Positions 27,608-36,280 of a DNA stretch of 64,000 nt are shown in pieces. Below the pieces are notes generated by a model. It did no database searches and was not told the DNA's origin. It was given only the letters and a program-made list of their open reading frames with translations. Origin of the DNA: Microbacterium terregens (GTDB lineage Bacteria; Actinomycetota; Actinomycetes; Actinomycetales; Microbacteriaceae); NCBI RefSeq assembly GCF_039534975.1, contig NZ_BAAAWH010000001.1, positions 2,480,001 through 2,544,000 on the forward strand, read 5' to 3'. Positions within the stretch are counted from its first letter, which is position 1. Every line of letters starts with the position of its first letter. The position numbers and the translations under genes were made by a program.

Positions 27608-27656
27608 TTCTTCCTCCGGTGTGTGCTCGGGTGGATCACGAAACGCGCCGCGCGGG

Positions 27657-28769
27657 TTACGCAGCGCGCCGGTAGAACGGCAGGGCGGTGACGGTCGCGG
27701 GAATGCGTGTTCCGCGCACGTCGATGAACAGGGTCGTGCCGGGGGCGCTCAGCGCGGGTGAGACGAACGCCATGGCGATCGGATGCCCGAGGGTCGGGCT
27801 CAACGCGCCGCTGGTGATCTCGCCCACCACGGCGCCGGAATGGTCGAGCACGGCGTAGCCGGCGCGGCCGGCGCGCTTGCCCTCGGCGACGAGTCCCACG
27901 AGCACGGGCGCCTCCGTTGCGCTCGCATCGACCAGTCCGGCTCGGCCGACGAAGTCGTCTTTGTCGAGAGCGACGACGCGGGCGAGGCCTGCCTGCGCCG
28001 GCAGGATCTCGCGCGAGAGCTCGTGGCCGTACAGCGGCATGCCCGCTTCCAGTCGCAGCGTGTCCCGTGCGGCAAGGCCCGCGGGCACCAGCCCGTGCGG
28101 CTCGCCGGCGGCCCGCAGCGCGTCCCACAGCGCCGCGGCGGAGTCGTTCGGGATGAGCAGCTCGTACCCGTCCTCGCCCGTATAGCCGGTCCGGGCGATC
28201 AGCACCGGTCGGTCCTCGAAGCTCGCGGCGACCGCGGCGTAGTACGTGAGCTCGTTCAGCGGGAGGGTGAATCCGCGCAGCCCGGAGGTCGCATCCAGCA
28301 CGGCGCGCGCCGCCGGACCCTGGACGGCGACGAGGGAGTAGTCCTCGGTCGCGTCGACCACCCGCACGTCTCTGCCCTCAGCCGCCTCGGCGAGCGCCGC
28401 CGCCACGGCGTCGCGATTGCCGGCGTTGGCGATGACGAGGAACATCTCGTCCTCGAGACGGTAGACGATCAGGTCGTCGACGATCCCGCCGTGCTCGGCC
28501 AGCAGCAGCGAATACTTCGCCCTGCCGACGGTCAGCGTGGAGTGCCGACCGGCCAGCGCGTAGTCGAGGTACTCCCCTGCCCCGGCGCCCGAGACGAAGA
28601 ACTCCGCCATGTGCGAGATGTCGAACAGACCCGCCGCCGTACGCACGGCGTGGTGCTCGGCGAGGTCGGAGGTGTACCGGACCGGCATCGCCCAGCCGCC
28701 GAAGTCGGTGAACGAGGCGCCGAGCGTCTCGTGGCGATCGCGGAGGGGTGTGTAACGGGGCTGCGTCAT
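27657..28769 (-). CDS. gcvT: Aminomethyltransferase, T-protein
   Basis: A 370-residue tetrahydrofolate-dependent enzyme that releases ammonia and forms 5,10-methylene-THF from the aminomethyl-lipoyl intermediate. [27 protein letters not shown] and [15 protein letters not shown] are family signatures; the catalytic Asp is expected in the [20 protein letters not shown] region (about 96-98). The ATG has a GGGAGAA ribosome-binding site and sits 47 nt after the riboswitch. First gene of the operon. Confidence 0.96.
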   Translation of the reverse strand: MTQPRYTPLRDRHETLGASFTDFGGWAMPVRYTSDLAEHHAVRTAAGLFDISHMAEFFVSGAGAGEYLDYALAGRHSTLTVGRAKYSLLLAEHGGIVDDLIVYRLEDEMFLVIANAGNRDAVAAALAEAAEGRDVRVVDATEDYSLVAVQGPAARAVLDATSGLRGFTLPLNELTYYAAVAASFEDRPVLIARTGYTGEDGYELLIPNDSAAALWDALRAAGEPHGLVPAGLAARDTLRLEAGMPLYGHELSREILPAQAGLARVVALDKDDFVGRAGLVDASATEAPVLVGLVAEGKRAGRAGYAVLDHSGAVVGEITSGALSPTLGHPIAMAFVSPALSAPGTTLFIDVRGTRIPATVTALPFYRRAA

Positions 28770-28815
28770 GAGTTCTCCCGGTCTCGTACGGGCAGACGCC
28801 GATCGGCGCCTGTGA

Positions 28816-29018
28816 ACTCCCCCTCTGTCATGGGCCTGAGAGCTTCGCCTCGGCATCCCTCTGCAATGAGCGGATGCCGGGACTTTCACCGTCGGCGGAT
28901 CCCCGGAGGAATCGCTTTCCAGAGCGGCCGAGCCCGGGCGGTACGCATACCTGAGAGATTGGCGGGGAGGCTTGCTCCTTCGGTGCTCGGCTCACGTGCT
29001 GCCGAGGCTCTCCCGTCC
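28816..29018 (-). ncRNA. Tandem glycine riboswitch upstream of gcvT
   Basis: The leader contains two gcvT-type aptamers. Aptamer 1 (about 28913-29018) has GGGAGAGCC, CACCGAAGGAGCAA and ATCTCTCAGGTA, ending CTCTGGAAAGC. Aptamer 2 (about 28816-28912) has CGACGGTGAAAGTCCC, GCGAAGCTCTCAGGCCCATGACAGAGGG. These are the conserved core elements of the glycine riboswitch. Glycine binding normally switches the downstream glycine cleavage genes on. The expression platform is the short stretch before the gcvT ribosome-binding site, which suggests control of translation initiation or of termination; I see no obvious intrinsic terminator. Confidence 0.92.
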
Positions 29019-29048
29019 GGGTTGTTGGCCTTATTGACTTGCCGTGCC

Positions 29049-29078
29049 AGCATAGCGTCCGCGTCCCCGTGGCGGTCA
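29049..29078 (-). promoter_or_regulatory. Candidate promoter of the riboswitch-gcvTHP operon
   Basis: On the minus strand TATGCT (29049-29054) lies about 30 nt upstream of aptamer 1, preceded at an 18-bp spacing by TGACCG. The match is moderate, but the position is what a riboswitch leader would need. The -35 overlaps the stop of the MarP-like gene upstream. Confidence 0.4.
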
Positions 29079-30260
29079 GCCCGCACAGCGCCCGGACGAA
29101 ACGGCATCCGTCCATGCCGCGGCCCCGGCCAGGACCGGTTCGAGTTCGGCCGTCGTCATCGCGTAGCCTCGGTCGGCGTCGGCCTCGGCGCGCGCGAAGA
29201 CCACCCCGCCCACCGCTCCGTCCGCCGTCAGCAGGGGTCCGCCCGAGTTGCCGGGATTCACCTGCGCCGCGAGGGCGTAGATCTCGCGCAGTGCCGAGGA
29301 CTCACCGTAGATGTCGGGCACGGCCGCCGAGCCCGACGAGAGCACCTCGGCGTTCACCATCACGAACGGTCCGCCGAACGGGTAGCCCTGGATCACTCCG
29401 GCCGTTCCCGGTGCGAGCGGGGGCACCACCGGCAAAGGGTCGGCGTCGAGTCCGTCGACGGCGACCAGGGCGAGGTCATCGATCGGGTCGAAGTAGACGA
29501 TCCGGCCCTCGCGCGCGGGCTGGCCGGGCAGCTCGACGATGGGCGTCTCGACTCCGGCGAGGACGTGCGCATTCGTCACCACGCGGTCCGGTGCGATCAC
29601 GAAGCCCGAACCCGTGGCACTCGTGCCGCACGCGAAGGCGATGCCCGACACGCGGGCGACGGATGCCGCGGCCTCGGCCAGCACGGGATCATCCAGCGCC
29701 ACGGGCGGAGCGCTGGGCTGGATGTCGAGTTCGAGCAGGTCGCCCAGCCGCGGGAGCGCGTCATCCATCACCGCCGACCGCACGCGAGCGAGGGCCTCCG
29801 CGACCGGCGCGGGTGTCACCGATGAGATCGTGCGCAGCACCTGCGAGGACTTCAGCGCGGTCGACAGGACGGGCGTCCCGGTCGCCGCGACGCTCGAGCC
29901 GATCAGGCTCAGCGACAGCGCGCCGGCGAGCACCGCGAGCCCGCCGCCGAGCAGGCGGTCCAGGACCCGAAGCGGCGTCCGGTCGACACCGCGACGCAGG
30001 GCGGCGCCGAGCGCCCCGATGGCGGTGGCCCCGCCCACCAGCAGCACGAGCACCAGCACGACCACGGCCAGGACGCGGGTGCTCGGCCACGGCCAGAGAT
30101 CGTTCACGATCGGCACGAGCCAGAAGGCCGCCAGCCCACCCAGCACAATACCGATCAGGACGCCGAGGCTCGCGAGCAGCCCGCGCTGGAGGCCGACGAC
30201 GAGCGCGAGGACGAGCAGCCCGATCAGCACGATGTCGATGACGAGCACGCTCTCCCCCAT
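29076..30260 (-). CDS. MarP-like membrane-anchored serine protease (CvpA + trypsin-like)
   Basis: A 394-residue protein with an N-terminal CvpA/colicin V production-like membrane domain of four helices (about 6-120) and a periplasmic-side chymotrypsin-fold protease. The triad is visible: His in TNAHVLAG (about 228), Asp in DPIDDLALV (about 260) and Ser in VNPGNSGGPL (about 341). The Cys in FACGTSATG and the one near the C-terminus (SGRCAG) may pair. This matches mycobacterial MarP, needed for acid and oxidative stress resistance. The ATG is directly next to an AAGGAG, so translation may start at a nearby GTG instead. Confidence 0.88.
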   Translation of the reverse strand: MGESVLVIDIVLIGLLVLALVVGLQRGLLASLGVLIGIVLGGLAAFWLVPIVNDLWPWPSTRVLAVVVLVLVLLVGGATAIGALGAALRRGVDRTPLRVLDRLLGGGLAVLAGALSLSLIGSSVAATGTPVLSTALKSSQVLRTISSVTPAPVAEALARVRSAVMDDALPRLGDLLELDIQPSAPPVALDDPVLAEAAASVARVSGIAFACGTSATGSGFVIAPDRVVTNAHVLAGVETPIVELPGQPAREGRIVYFDPIDDLALVAVDGLDADPLPVVPPLAPGTAGVIQGYPFGGPFVMVNAEVLSSGSAAVPDIYGESSALREIYALAAQVNPGNSGGPLLTADGAVGGVVFARAEADADRGYAMTTAELEPVLAGAAAWTDAVSSGRCAG

Positions 30261-30352
30261 CTCCTTCGACGCCGACCCGGGCGTTCAGCGTAGCTCCTGC
30301 ACATTCCGCAGCCCCTGGGTGCGCGCTGTGGGATGACACCTCGGGAAGAAAT

Positions 30353-30382
30353 TTGCACTTCGGGTCAGAGTGACACTAAGAT
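30353..30382 (+). promoter_or_regulatory. Promoter of the nrtR-nadABC-nadS operon
   Basis: TTGCAC (30353-30358) and TAAGAT (30377-30382) are separated by 18 bp. Transcription would start near 30389, only about 12 nt before the preferred ATG, giving a very short leader that still contains GAGG. Confidence 0.65.
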
Positions 30383-30408
30383 CGAACCGAGGTAATGGTC
30401 ATGATGAC
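30364..30408 (+). promoter_or_regulatory. Paired GTCA-N3-TGAC palindromes, candidate NrtR operator
   Basis: GTCAGAGTGAC (30364-30374) lies between the -35 and -10 boxes, and GTCATGATGAC (30398-30408) spans the start codon. Both fit GTCA-N3-TGAC, and their centres are 34 bp apart. Spacing and location suit autoregulation by the dimeric NrtR-type regulator encoded immediately downstream. This is inference; the binding motif of this subgroup is not known to me. Confidence 0.45.
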
Positions 30409-31123
30409 ACAAACAAGTCTGAGCCCCGCCCCCTCGAGTGCACCCACCGCACCGGAAGAGGCGACGCGCGTCGCGGTGTCCACCGTGATCTTCACGCTGC
30501 GCCGCGATCCGCTCGATGACCAGACCGTGGTCCTGCCCCTGGTCCGCCGCACGCGCGACCCCCACGAGGGTCTCTGGGCGCTTCCGGGCGGCTGGCTGAA
30601 CCCCACCGAGAGCCTCGATGCCGCGGCATCCCGCACCCTCGCCGAGACCACGGGAATCGCGCCGAGCTACCTCGAGCAGCTGTACGCGTTCGGCGCCGTC
30701 GACCGCTCCCCCGCCCGAGTCGTCTCGATCGTCTATTGGGCGCTGGTCCGCCCCGACGAGATCCCCAACGATGTCGTGGAGAACGTCTCGTGGTTCGACG
30801 CCGCCGAGTTGCCGCGCCTGGCCTTCGATCACAACGAGATCGTCGAGTACGCCCTCTGGCGGCTGCGCAACAAGGTCGGCTACAGCCGGATCGCGCACGG
30901 GCTCCTGGCCGACGCCTTCACCCTCGCGGAGCTGCGCGAGGTCTACGAGTCGATCCTGGGGCGACGTCTGGACCCCGCGAACTTCCGCCGCCAGGTGGAG
31001 AACTCCGGGACGCTGATCCCGACCGACCGCTTCCGCACCGGCAGCCACCGACCCGCGCGGCTGTACCGCTACAACCAGGACGTCGAACTCGCAGACCGCG
31101 GGCCGCTCGTCGTCCGTCACTGA
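30401..31123 (+). CDS. nrtR: NrtR-type Nudix transcriptional regulator of NAD synthesis
   Basis: A 240-residue protein with a Nudix-fold domain (about 20-150) and a C-terminal winged helix (about 160-230, FTLAELREVYESILGRRLDPANFRRQVENSG) that is characteristic of NrtR. The Nudix box is degenerate: GGWLNPTESLDAAASRTLAETTGI lacks the canonical RE and EE glutamates, fitting a sensor (ADP-ribose is the known NrtR effector) rather than a hydrolase. It lies 27 bp upstream of nadA. The ATG at 30401 is preferred to one at 30395 because GAGG lies 8 nt before it. Confidence 0.88.
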   Translation: MMTQTSLSPAPSSAPTAPEEATRVAVSTVIFTLRRDPLDDQTVVLPLVRRTRDPHEGLWALPGGWLNPTESLDAAASRTLAETTGIAPSYLEQLYAFGAVDRSPARVVSIVYWALVRPDEIPNDVVENVSWFDAAELPRLAFDHNEIVEYALWRLRNKVGYSRIAHGLLADAFTLAELREVYESILGRRLDPANFRRQVENSGTLIPTDRFRTGSHRPARLYRYNQDVELADRGPLVVRH

Positions 31124-31150
31124 ACCTCTCGAGATCGAAACGAGCACGCG

Positions 31151-32500
31151 ATGTCCGCAACAATCCTCACCCTCCAGCCTCGCTCGGCCGACCCATCCGT
31201 CGACCACACGATCCAGGCGATCGTGGCCGGCGCATCGACCACGGAGACGTGCAACACGGACCTCGCTGCGGGGCCGTGGAACTTCGACGCGCGCCCGGGC
31301 TACGGCCCCGGGTCCTCGATGGGTGATGTCATCCCGACGGGGTCTCCCCGCCAGGGCGAGCTGCCGGTGGAATACCGCGACGCATCCGCGGAGGAACTCG
31401 ACGTGCGTGTGCGGGCGGCCAAGGAGAGGCTCGGCGACCGGGTCAAGATTCTGGGCCACTTCTACCAGCGCGAAGAGGTCGTACGTCACGCCGACTACGT
31501 CGGTGATTCGTTCCAGCTGGCCAACGCCGCCAAGGCTCACCCCGAGGCCGAGGCGATCGTCTTCTGCGGCGTGCACTTCATGGCCGAGACCGCCGACCTG
31601 CTCTCGGGGCCCGAGCAGGCGGTCATCCTGCCGAACCTCGCCGCCGGCTGTTCCATGGCCGACATGGCCGACATCGACCAGGTCGAGGAATGCTGGGAGC
31701 AGCTCGCCGAGGTCTACGGGGACATGGACGCTCCGGATGCCGAGGGCCTGGTCCCCGTGATCCCGGTCACGTACATGAACTCCTCCGCCGCGATCAAAGG
31801 CTTCGTGGGGCGCCACGGGGGCATCGTCTGCACGTCCTCGAATGCGCAGACCGTTCTGGAGTGGGCGTTCGCGCGCGGACGCCGCGTGCTCTTCTTCCCC
31901 GATCAGCACCTCGGCCGCAACACCGCGAAGGCGATGGGCGTGCCCCTGGAGCAGATGCCCATGTGGAACCCGCGCAAGCCCCTGGGCGGGGCCACACCCG
32001 AGGAGCTCGAGCAATCGCGCGTGATCCTCTGGCACGGCTTCTGCTCGGTGCATCGCCGTTTCACGGTCGAGCAGATCGACAAGGCCCGCGCGGAGCACCC
32101 GGGCGTACGCGTGATCGTGCACCCCGAGTGTCCGATGGCCGTCGTCGATGCCGCCGACGAATCCGGATCCACCGACTACATCCGCCGCGCGATCGAGGGC
32201 GCCACGGAACCCACGACGTTCGCGATCGGAACCGAGGTCAACCTCGTGCAGCGGCTCGCGGCGGACAACCCCCAGCACACGATCTTCTGCCTCGACCCGG
32301 TGGTGTGCCCTTGCTCGACGATGTACCGCATCCACCCGGGCTACCTGGCATGGGTGCTCGAGGGTCTTGTCGCCGGTCACGTCCTCAACCGCATCACGGT
32401 GCCTCAGGACGTCGCCGGTCCGGCCCGGCTCGCCCTCGAACGGATGCTGGCGGCCAAGCCGCCGGCCGCACCGGCATCCGGATGGGAGAACGCCTCGTGA
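31151..32500 (+). CDS. nadA: Quinolinate synthase A
   Basis: A 449-residue [4Fe-4S] enzyme that condenses iminoaspartate with dihydroxyacetone phosphate to quinolinate. The catalytic core starts near residue 95 with ILGHFYQREEVVRHADYVGDS. Cluster cysteines are expected in AAGCSMADMA (about 161), CPMAVVDA (about 330) and DPVVCPCSTMYRIHPG (about 385). The N-terminal 75-90 residues are an extension common in actinobacterial NadA. The stop overlaps the nadB start (TGATG), so the operon is tightly coupled. Confidence 0.96.
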   Translation: MSATILTLQPRSADPSVDHTIQAIVAGASTTETCNTDLAAGPWNFDARPGYGPGSSMGDVIPTGSPRQGELPVEYRDASAEELDVRVRAAKERLGDRVKILGHFYQREEVVRHADYVGDSFQLANAAKAHPEAEAIVFCGVHFMAETADLLSGPEQAVILPNLAAGCSMADMADIDQVEECWEQLAEVYGDMDAPDAEGLVPVIPVTYMNSSAAIKGFVGRHGGIVCTSSNAQTVLEWAFARGRRVLFFPDQHLGRNTAKAMGVPLEQMPMWNPRKPLGGATPEELEQSRVILWHGFCSVHRRFTVEQIDKARAEHPGVRVIVHPECPMAVVDAADESGSTDYIRRAIEGATEPTTFAIGTEVNLVQRLAADNPQHTIFCLDPVVCPCSTMYRIHPGYLAWVLEGLVAGHVLNRITVPQDVAGPARLALERMLAAKPPAAPASGWENAS

Positions 32501-34263
32501 TGGCATCGCCCCCGGAATCGCCCGAAGGCGCGGCACCGCGAGGGTCGCGGCAGGATGCGGTCCACGCGATCGTCGTCGGCAGCGGCATCGCCGGCCTCAC
32601 GGTCGCCCTGCACGCGCTCCAGCACGGCTGCCGGGTCACCCTGGTCACCAAGGACGTGCTCGAGCACGCCAACACCCGCTACGCGCAGGGCGGGATCGCC
32701 GGCGTCATGTTCGAGGACGACCGCGCCGAGGATCACGTCCGCGACACGCTGACCGCCGGTGCCGGACTCAGCGACCCTCAGGCGGTGCGCGTGCTCGTCG
32801 ACGAGGGCCCGGCACGCATCCGCGAGCTCATCACCCTCGGCGTCGAGTTCGATCGCAACTCCGAGGGCGCCTTCGTGAAGGGGCTCGAAGCCGCCCATTC
32901 CTACCCGCGCATCCTGCACTCCGGCGGAGATGCCACCGGCACTGCCATCGAGAAGGCGCTGGTCGCGCAGCTGCGGGCCAGCAGCGTACGGGTGATCGAG
33001 CACGCGTTCCTGGTGGATCTCGTGCGGGCCGGTGAGCGCGTGACCGGGGTCGACCTGCTGATCGGCGATCCGGGACCGGTTGCCGGGTCATCGGACGTCG
33101 CGTTCCGCGAGCGGATCGCCGCTGACGCCGTCGTGCTGGCGACGGGCGGTGCCGGCGAGCTGTACGCGCACACCACCAATCCCGCGGTGGCGACCGGAGA
33201 CGGCATCGCCGCGGCGCTGCGCGCGGGCGCGGAGGTCACCGACCTCGAGTTCTTCCAGTTCCACCCGACGGTGTTGGAAGGCAAGTCCGGCGCCGCCGGG
33301 TTGGCGGGCAAGGCTGTCGCCGCGGTATCGGAAGGCAGCGCCGCCGAGACCGCCGGGGGTGGATCGTTCCTCGTGTCCGAGGCCGTGCGCGGTGAAGGGG
33401 CGACTCTGATCGACGAGACCGGACGCCGCTTCGCCTTCGACGCGCACCCCGACGGCGAACTGGCGCCGCGCGATGTCGTGGCGCGTGCGATCGCACGGCA
33501 GATGGAGGCGCAGGACGGACGTCCGGTCTTCCTCGACGCCACGCATCTGCGGGCGACGCCGGAAGCGGTCGCGGAGTTCCTCGCCCGCCGGTTCCCGACG
33601 ATCGACCGCGCCGTGCGCGAGCGGGGCCTGGACTGGTCCCGGGAACCGATTCCGGTGACACCCGCCGCGCACTACCTGATGGGCGGCGTGACGACCGATC
33701 TGGCGGGGCGGACGAGCCTTCGCGGCCTCTATGCGGTCGGCGAGGTCGCGCGCACCGGAGTGCACGGAGCGAACCGCCTGGCATCGAACTCCCTCCTGGA
33801 AGGCGCTGTCTTCGGTGCACGCGCGGGCGACGCCATCGCGTCGGACGCGGCATCCGGTTCCTGGCCGGCGAGCCGGGACCGCGGCGGCCCCGACGCGACC
33901 GTCACGATCCCTGAGCGCGTCGACGGGTCGCGACCTCTCAACACCTTCGGTGACGACGACGCCGTCCCCCTGTTCAGCCGCGCCGCGCTGCAGGAGCTGA
34001 TGTGGGAGGACGCCGGACTCGTCCGCGACGCGGCAGGGCTCGAGCACGCGGCATCCGTTCTGGCCTCCTGGCGCGCACACCGGCGCGCCCCGCGCAGCGA
34101 AGCCGAGTTCGAGGACGAGAACCTCCTCGTGGTCGCCGGAGAGCTGGTCGGCGCGGCCCTGCGCCGCCGCGAGTCGGTCGGAGCGCACTTCCGCCGCGAC
34201 GCCGCGGCACCCGACCGCCCTCCGGTCGCCGCCGCCGCCGTGCTGGCCGGCAGGGTCGCCTGA
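32500..34263 (+). CDS. nadB: L-aspartate oxidase
   Basis: A 587-residue FAD-dependent enzyme of the fumarate reductase/succinate dehydrogenase flavoprotein family that oxidises aspartate to iminoaspartate for NadA. The dinucleotide-binding motif AIVVGSGIAGLTVAL is at about 23-37; HSGGDATGTAIE, ATGGAGELYAHTTNP and the active-site region PAAHYLMGGVTTDLAGRTSLRGLYAVGE are typical. It overlaps nadA upstream and nadC downstream by single bases. Confidence 0.95.
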   Translation: MASPPESPEGAAPRGSRQDAVHAIVVGSGIAGLTVALHALQHGCRVTLVTKDVLEHANTRYAQGGIAGVMFEDDRAEDHVRDTLTAGAGLSDPQAVRVLVDEGPARIRELITLGVEFDRNSEGAFVKGLEAAHSYPRILHSGGDATGTAIEKALVAQLRASSVRVIEHAFLVDLVRAGERVTGVDLLIGDPGPVAGSSDVAFRERIAADAVVLATGGAGELYAHTTNPAVATGDGIAAALRAGAEVTDLEFFQFHPTVLEGKSGAAGLAGKAVAAVSEGSAAETAGGGSFLVSEAVRGEGATLIDETGRRFAFDAHPDGELAPRDVVARAIARQMEAQDGRPVFLDATHLRATPEAVAEFLARRFPTIDRAVRERGLDWSREPIPVTPAAHYLMGGVTTDLAGRTSLRGLYAVGEVARTGVHGANRLASNSLLEGAVFGARAGDAIASDAASGSWPASRDRGGPDATVTIPERVDGSRPLNTFGDDDAVPLFSRAALQELMWEDAGLVRDAAGLEHAASVLASWRAHRRAPRSEAEFEDENLLVVAGELVGAALRRRESVGAHFRRDAAAPDRPPVAAAAVLAGRVA

Positions 34264-35114
34264 TGCTCACCAGGACGACGATCGATCGCGTCGTCAGTGC
34301 CGCGCTCGAAGAGGACGCCCCGTGGGGCGACCTGACCAGCGAGATGCTCATCCCCGCGACGGCGACCGGGCGTGCCGAACTCGTCGCACGCGAATCCGGA
34401 GTCTTCAGCGGGGGCGACGTGTTCCGCGCTGCCTTCCGCCTCACTGATCCGGCGATCGCCGTGGAGCTGCGCGTCGCCGATGGCGACACCTTCACACCGG
34501 GCGATGTCCTGGCCGTCGTGTCCGGCCCGGCTCGCGGGCTGCTCACGGCCGAGCGGATCGGCTTGAACTTCGTGCAGCGGATGTCGGGGATCGCGACGCT
34601 GACCGCACGATACGTCGCCGAAGTGGCCCATACGGGCGCCCGCATCGCCGACACCCGCAAGACGACGCCGGGTCTGCGCGCCTTCGAGCGGCACGCGGTC
34701 GTCAACGGCGGGGGCCACAACCACCGCTATTCGCTCTCGGATGCCGTCATGGCCAAGGACAATCACCTTGCGGTGCTGGCGCAGAAGGGCGTGTCGGTGA
34801 CGGCGGCGCTGCAGGGCGCGATCGCACGCCTGTCCCACACCACCCACGTCGAGGTGGAGGTGGACCGTCTCGATCAGATCGAGCCGGTCCTCGCCGCGGG
34901 CATCGGCACGATCATGCTGGACAACTTCTCGCTCGATGACCTGCGCCGCGGCGTCGAGCAGGTCGCCGGCAGAGCCACGGTCGAAGCATCCGGGGGCGTC
35001 GCCCTGGAGACGGTGCGGGCGATCGCCGAGACCGGCGTGGATGTCATCTCGGTCGGCGCGCTCACGCACTCGGCGCGTGCGCTGGACCTCGGCCTCGACA
35101 TCCGCGTCTCATAG
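34263..35114 (+). CDS. nadC: Nicotinate-nucleotide pyrophosphorylase (carboxylating)
   Basis: A 283-residue quinolinate phosphoribosyltransferase converting quinolinate and PRPP to nicotinate mononucleotide with loss of CO2. ADTRKTTPGLRAFERHAVVNGGGHNHRYSLSDAVMAKDNH is the conserved catalytic segment (about 132-170), and EVEVDRLDQ, MLDNFS and EASGGV the barrel active-site strands. ATG overlaps the nadB stop. Completes the nadA-nadB-nadC de novo pathway. Confidence 0.96.
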   Translation: MLTRTTIDRVVSAALEEDAPWGDLTSEMLIPATATGRAELVARESGVFSGGDVFRAAFRLTDPAIAVELRVADGDTFTPGDVLAVVSGPARGLLTAERIGLNFVQRMSGIATLTARYVAEVAHTGARIADTRKTTPGLRAFERHAVVNGGGHNHRYSLSDAVMAKDNHLAVLAQKGVSVTAALQGAIARLSHTTHVEVEVDRLDQIEPVLAAGIGTIMLDNFSLDDLRRGVEQVAGRATVEASGGVALETVRAIAETGVDVISVGALTHSARALDLGLDIRVS

Positions 35115-35122
35115 GGGGCGCC

Positions 35123-36280
35123 GTGAGCATGCTGTATCTCGACAACGCCGCCACGACGCCCGTCCGGCCCGAGGTGCTCGAGGCGATGATGCCGTTCCTG
35201 ACGCGCTGGTTCGGGAACCCGTCCAGCCACCACACGGTCGGCGAAGCCGCCGCGGACGCGCTGCGGAACGCACGTGCTCGCGTGGCCCTCGTGCTCGGGA
35301 TGCGGCCCAGCGACGTCATCTTCACCTCCGGTGGCACCGAGGCGAACAACCTCGCGGTCAAGGGCATCGCGATCGCCGCCCAGTCCGGGCGCAACGCCCG
35401 TCACCTGATCAGCACAGCGATCGAGCATGAGTCGATCCTCGAGTCGGCCGACTACCTGGCCCGCGTCCACGGTTTCGAGGTGACCCTGCTTCCGGTCGAC
35501 CGGTTCGGGCGGGTCGCGCCGGCCGATGTCGCGGCGGCGGTGCGTGAGGACACCGCTGTGGTCTCGCTCGGCTACGCGAACAACGAGACCGGCACGGTGC
35601 AGGACATCGTCGCCATCGCAGCGGCGGTCGGCACCACCGGCCGGCGTGTGCCGGTGCACATCGACGCGGTGCAGGCTGCCGGATGGCTGCCGCTGAACGC
35701 GGCGGAGCTGGGGGTCGACGCGGTCTCGCTGGCCGGGCACAAGCTCGGCGCGCCGAAGGGAACCGGCGTGCTGGCCGTGCGCGCGCGCGTTCCGCTGGAG
35801 CCCCTGCTGCACGGCGGCGGGCAGGAACGCGGCCGCCGGAGCGGCACCGAGGACGTGGCCGGCGCCGTCGGGTTCGCCACTGCGCTGGAGCTCGCTGAGG
35901 CGGAGCGCGCCGAAGCCTCCGCGCGGGTCGCGGACCTGCGCGACCGGTTCATCGCCCGCGTGCTGGCCCAGGTCCCGACCGCGCGCCTCACCGGTGACCC
36001 GGCCCACCGCCTCCCGGGAACGGCGAGCTTCACCTTCACCGGGACGAGCGGCGAAGCGGTCCTGCTCGAGCTGGAGCGCCGCGGCGTCGTCTCCTCGAGC
36101 GGCTCTGCCTGCGCCGCGGGCAGCGACGAGCCCTCGCACGTCCTGCTGGCGATGGGTGTGCCGCCCGACGAGGCGCAGACCGCGGTGCGGTTCACCTTCC
36201 CGCATCGCCTCGAGGAACCTCTGGATGCCGTGGCAGACGCGGTCGCGGCATCCGTCGTCGCCGTACAATCGGGCGGGTGA
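35123..36280 (+). CDS. nadS: NifS-like cysteine desulfurase
   Basis: A 385-residue PLP enzyme that mobilises sulfur from cysteine. The PLP lysine is in SLAGHKLGAPKGTG (about 206) and the active cysteine in SSGSACAAGSDEPSH (about 327). Location directly after nadC (8 bp) fits NadS, which supplies or repairs the [4Fe-4S] cluster of NadA in several bacteria. GTG start is preceded by AGGGGG; an ATG two codons later is possible. Its last bases overlap the next gene. Confidence 0.92.
   Translation: MSMLYLDNAATTPVRPEVLEAMMPFLTRWFGNPSSHHTVGEAAADALRNARARVALVLGMRPSDVIFTSGGTEANNLAVKGIAIAAQSGRNARHLISTAIEHESILESADYLARVHGFEVTLLPVDRFGRVAPADVAAAVREDTAVVSLGYANNETGTVQDIVAIAAAVGTTGRRVPVHIDAVQAAGWLPLNAAELGVDAVSLAGHKLGAPKGTGVLAVRARVPLEPLLHGGGQERGRRSGTEDVAGAVGFATALELAEAERAEASARVADLRDRFIARVLAQVPTARLTGDPAHRLPGTASFTFTGTSGEAVLLELERRGVVSSSGSACAAGSDEPSHVLLAMGVPPDEAQTAVRFTFPHRLEEPLDAVADAVAASVVAVQSGG
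36264..36269 (+). promoter_or_regulatory. Candidate internal -10 box for the glycosyltransferase gene
   Basis: TACAAT lies inside the 3' end of nadS, exactly 7 nt before the GTG of the next gene, the spacing seen at other leaderless-type starts here. No good -35 is visible 17-18 bp upstream. Confidence 0.45.

Noticed and set aside
30365..32536. Open frame of about 720 codons opposite nrtR-nadA
   Set aside because: Antisense to two clearly identified genes and without a recognisable domain.
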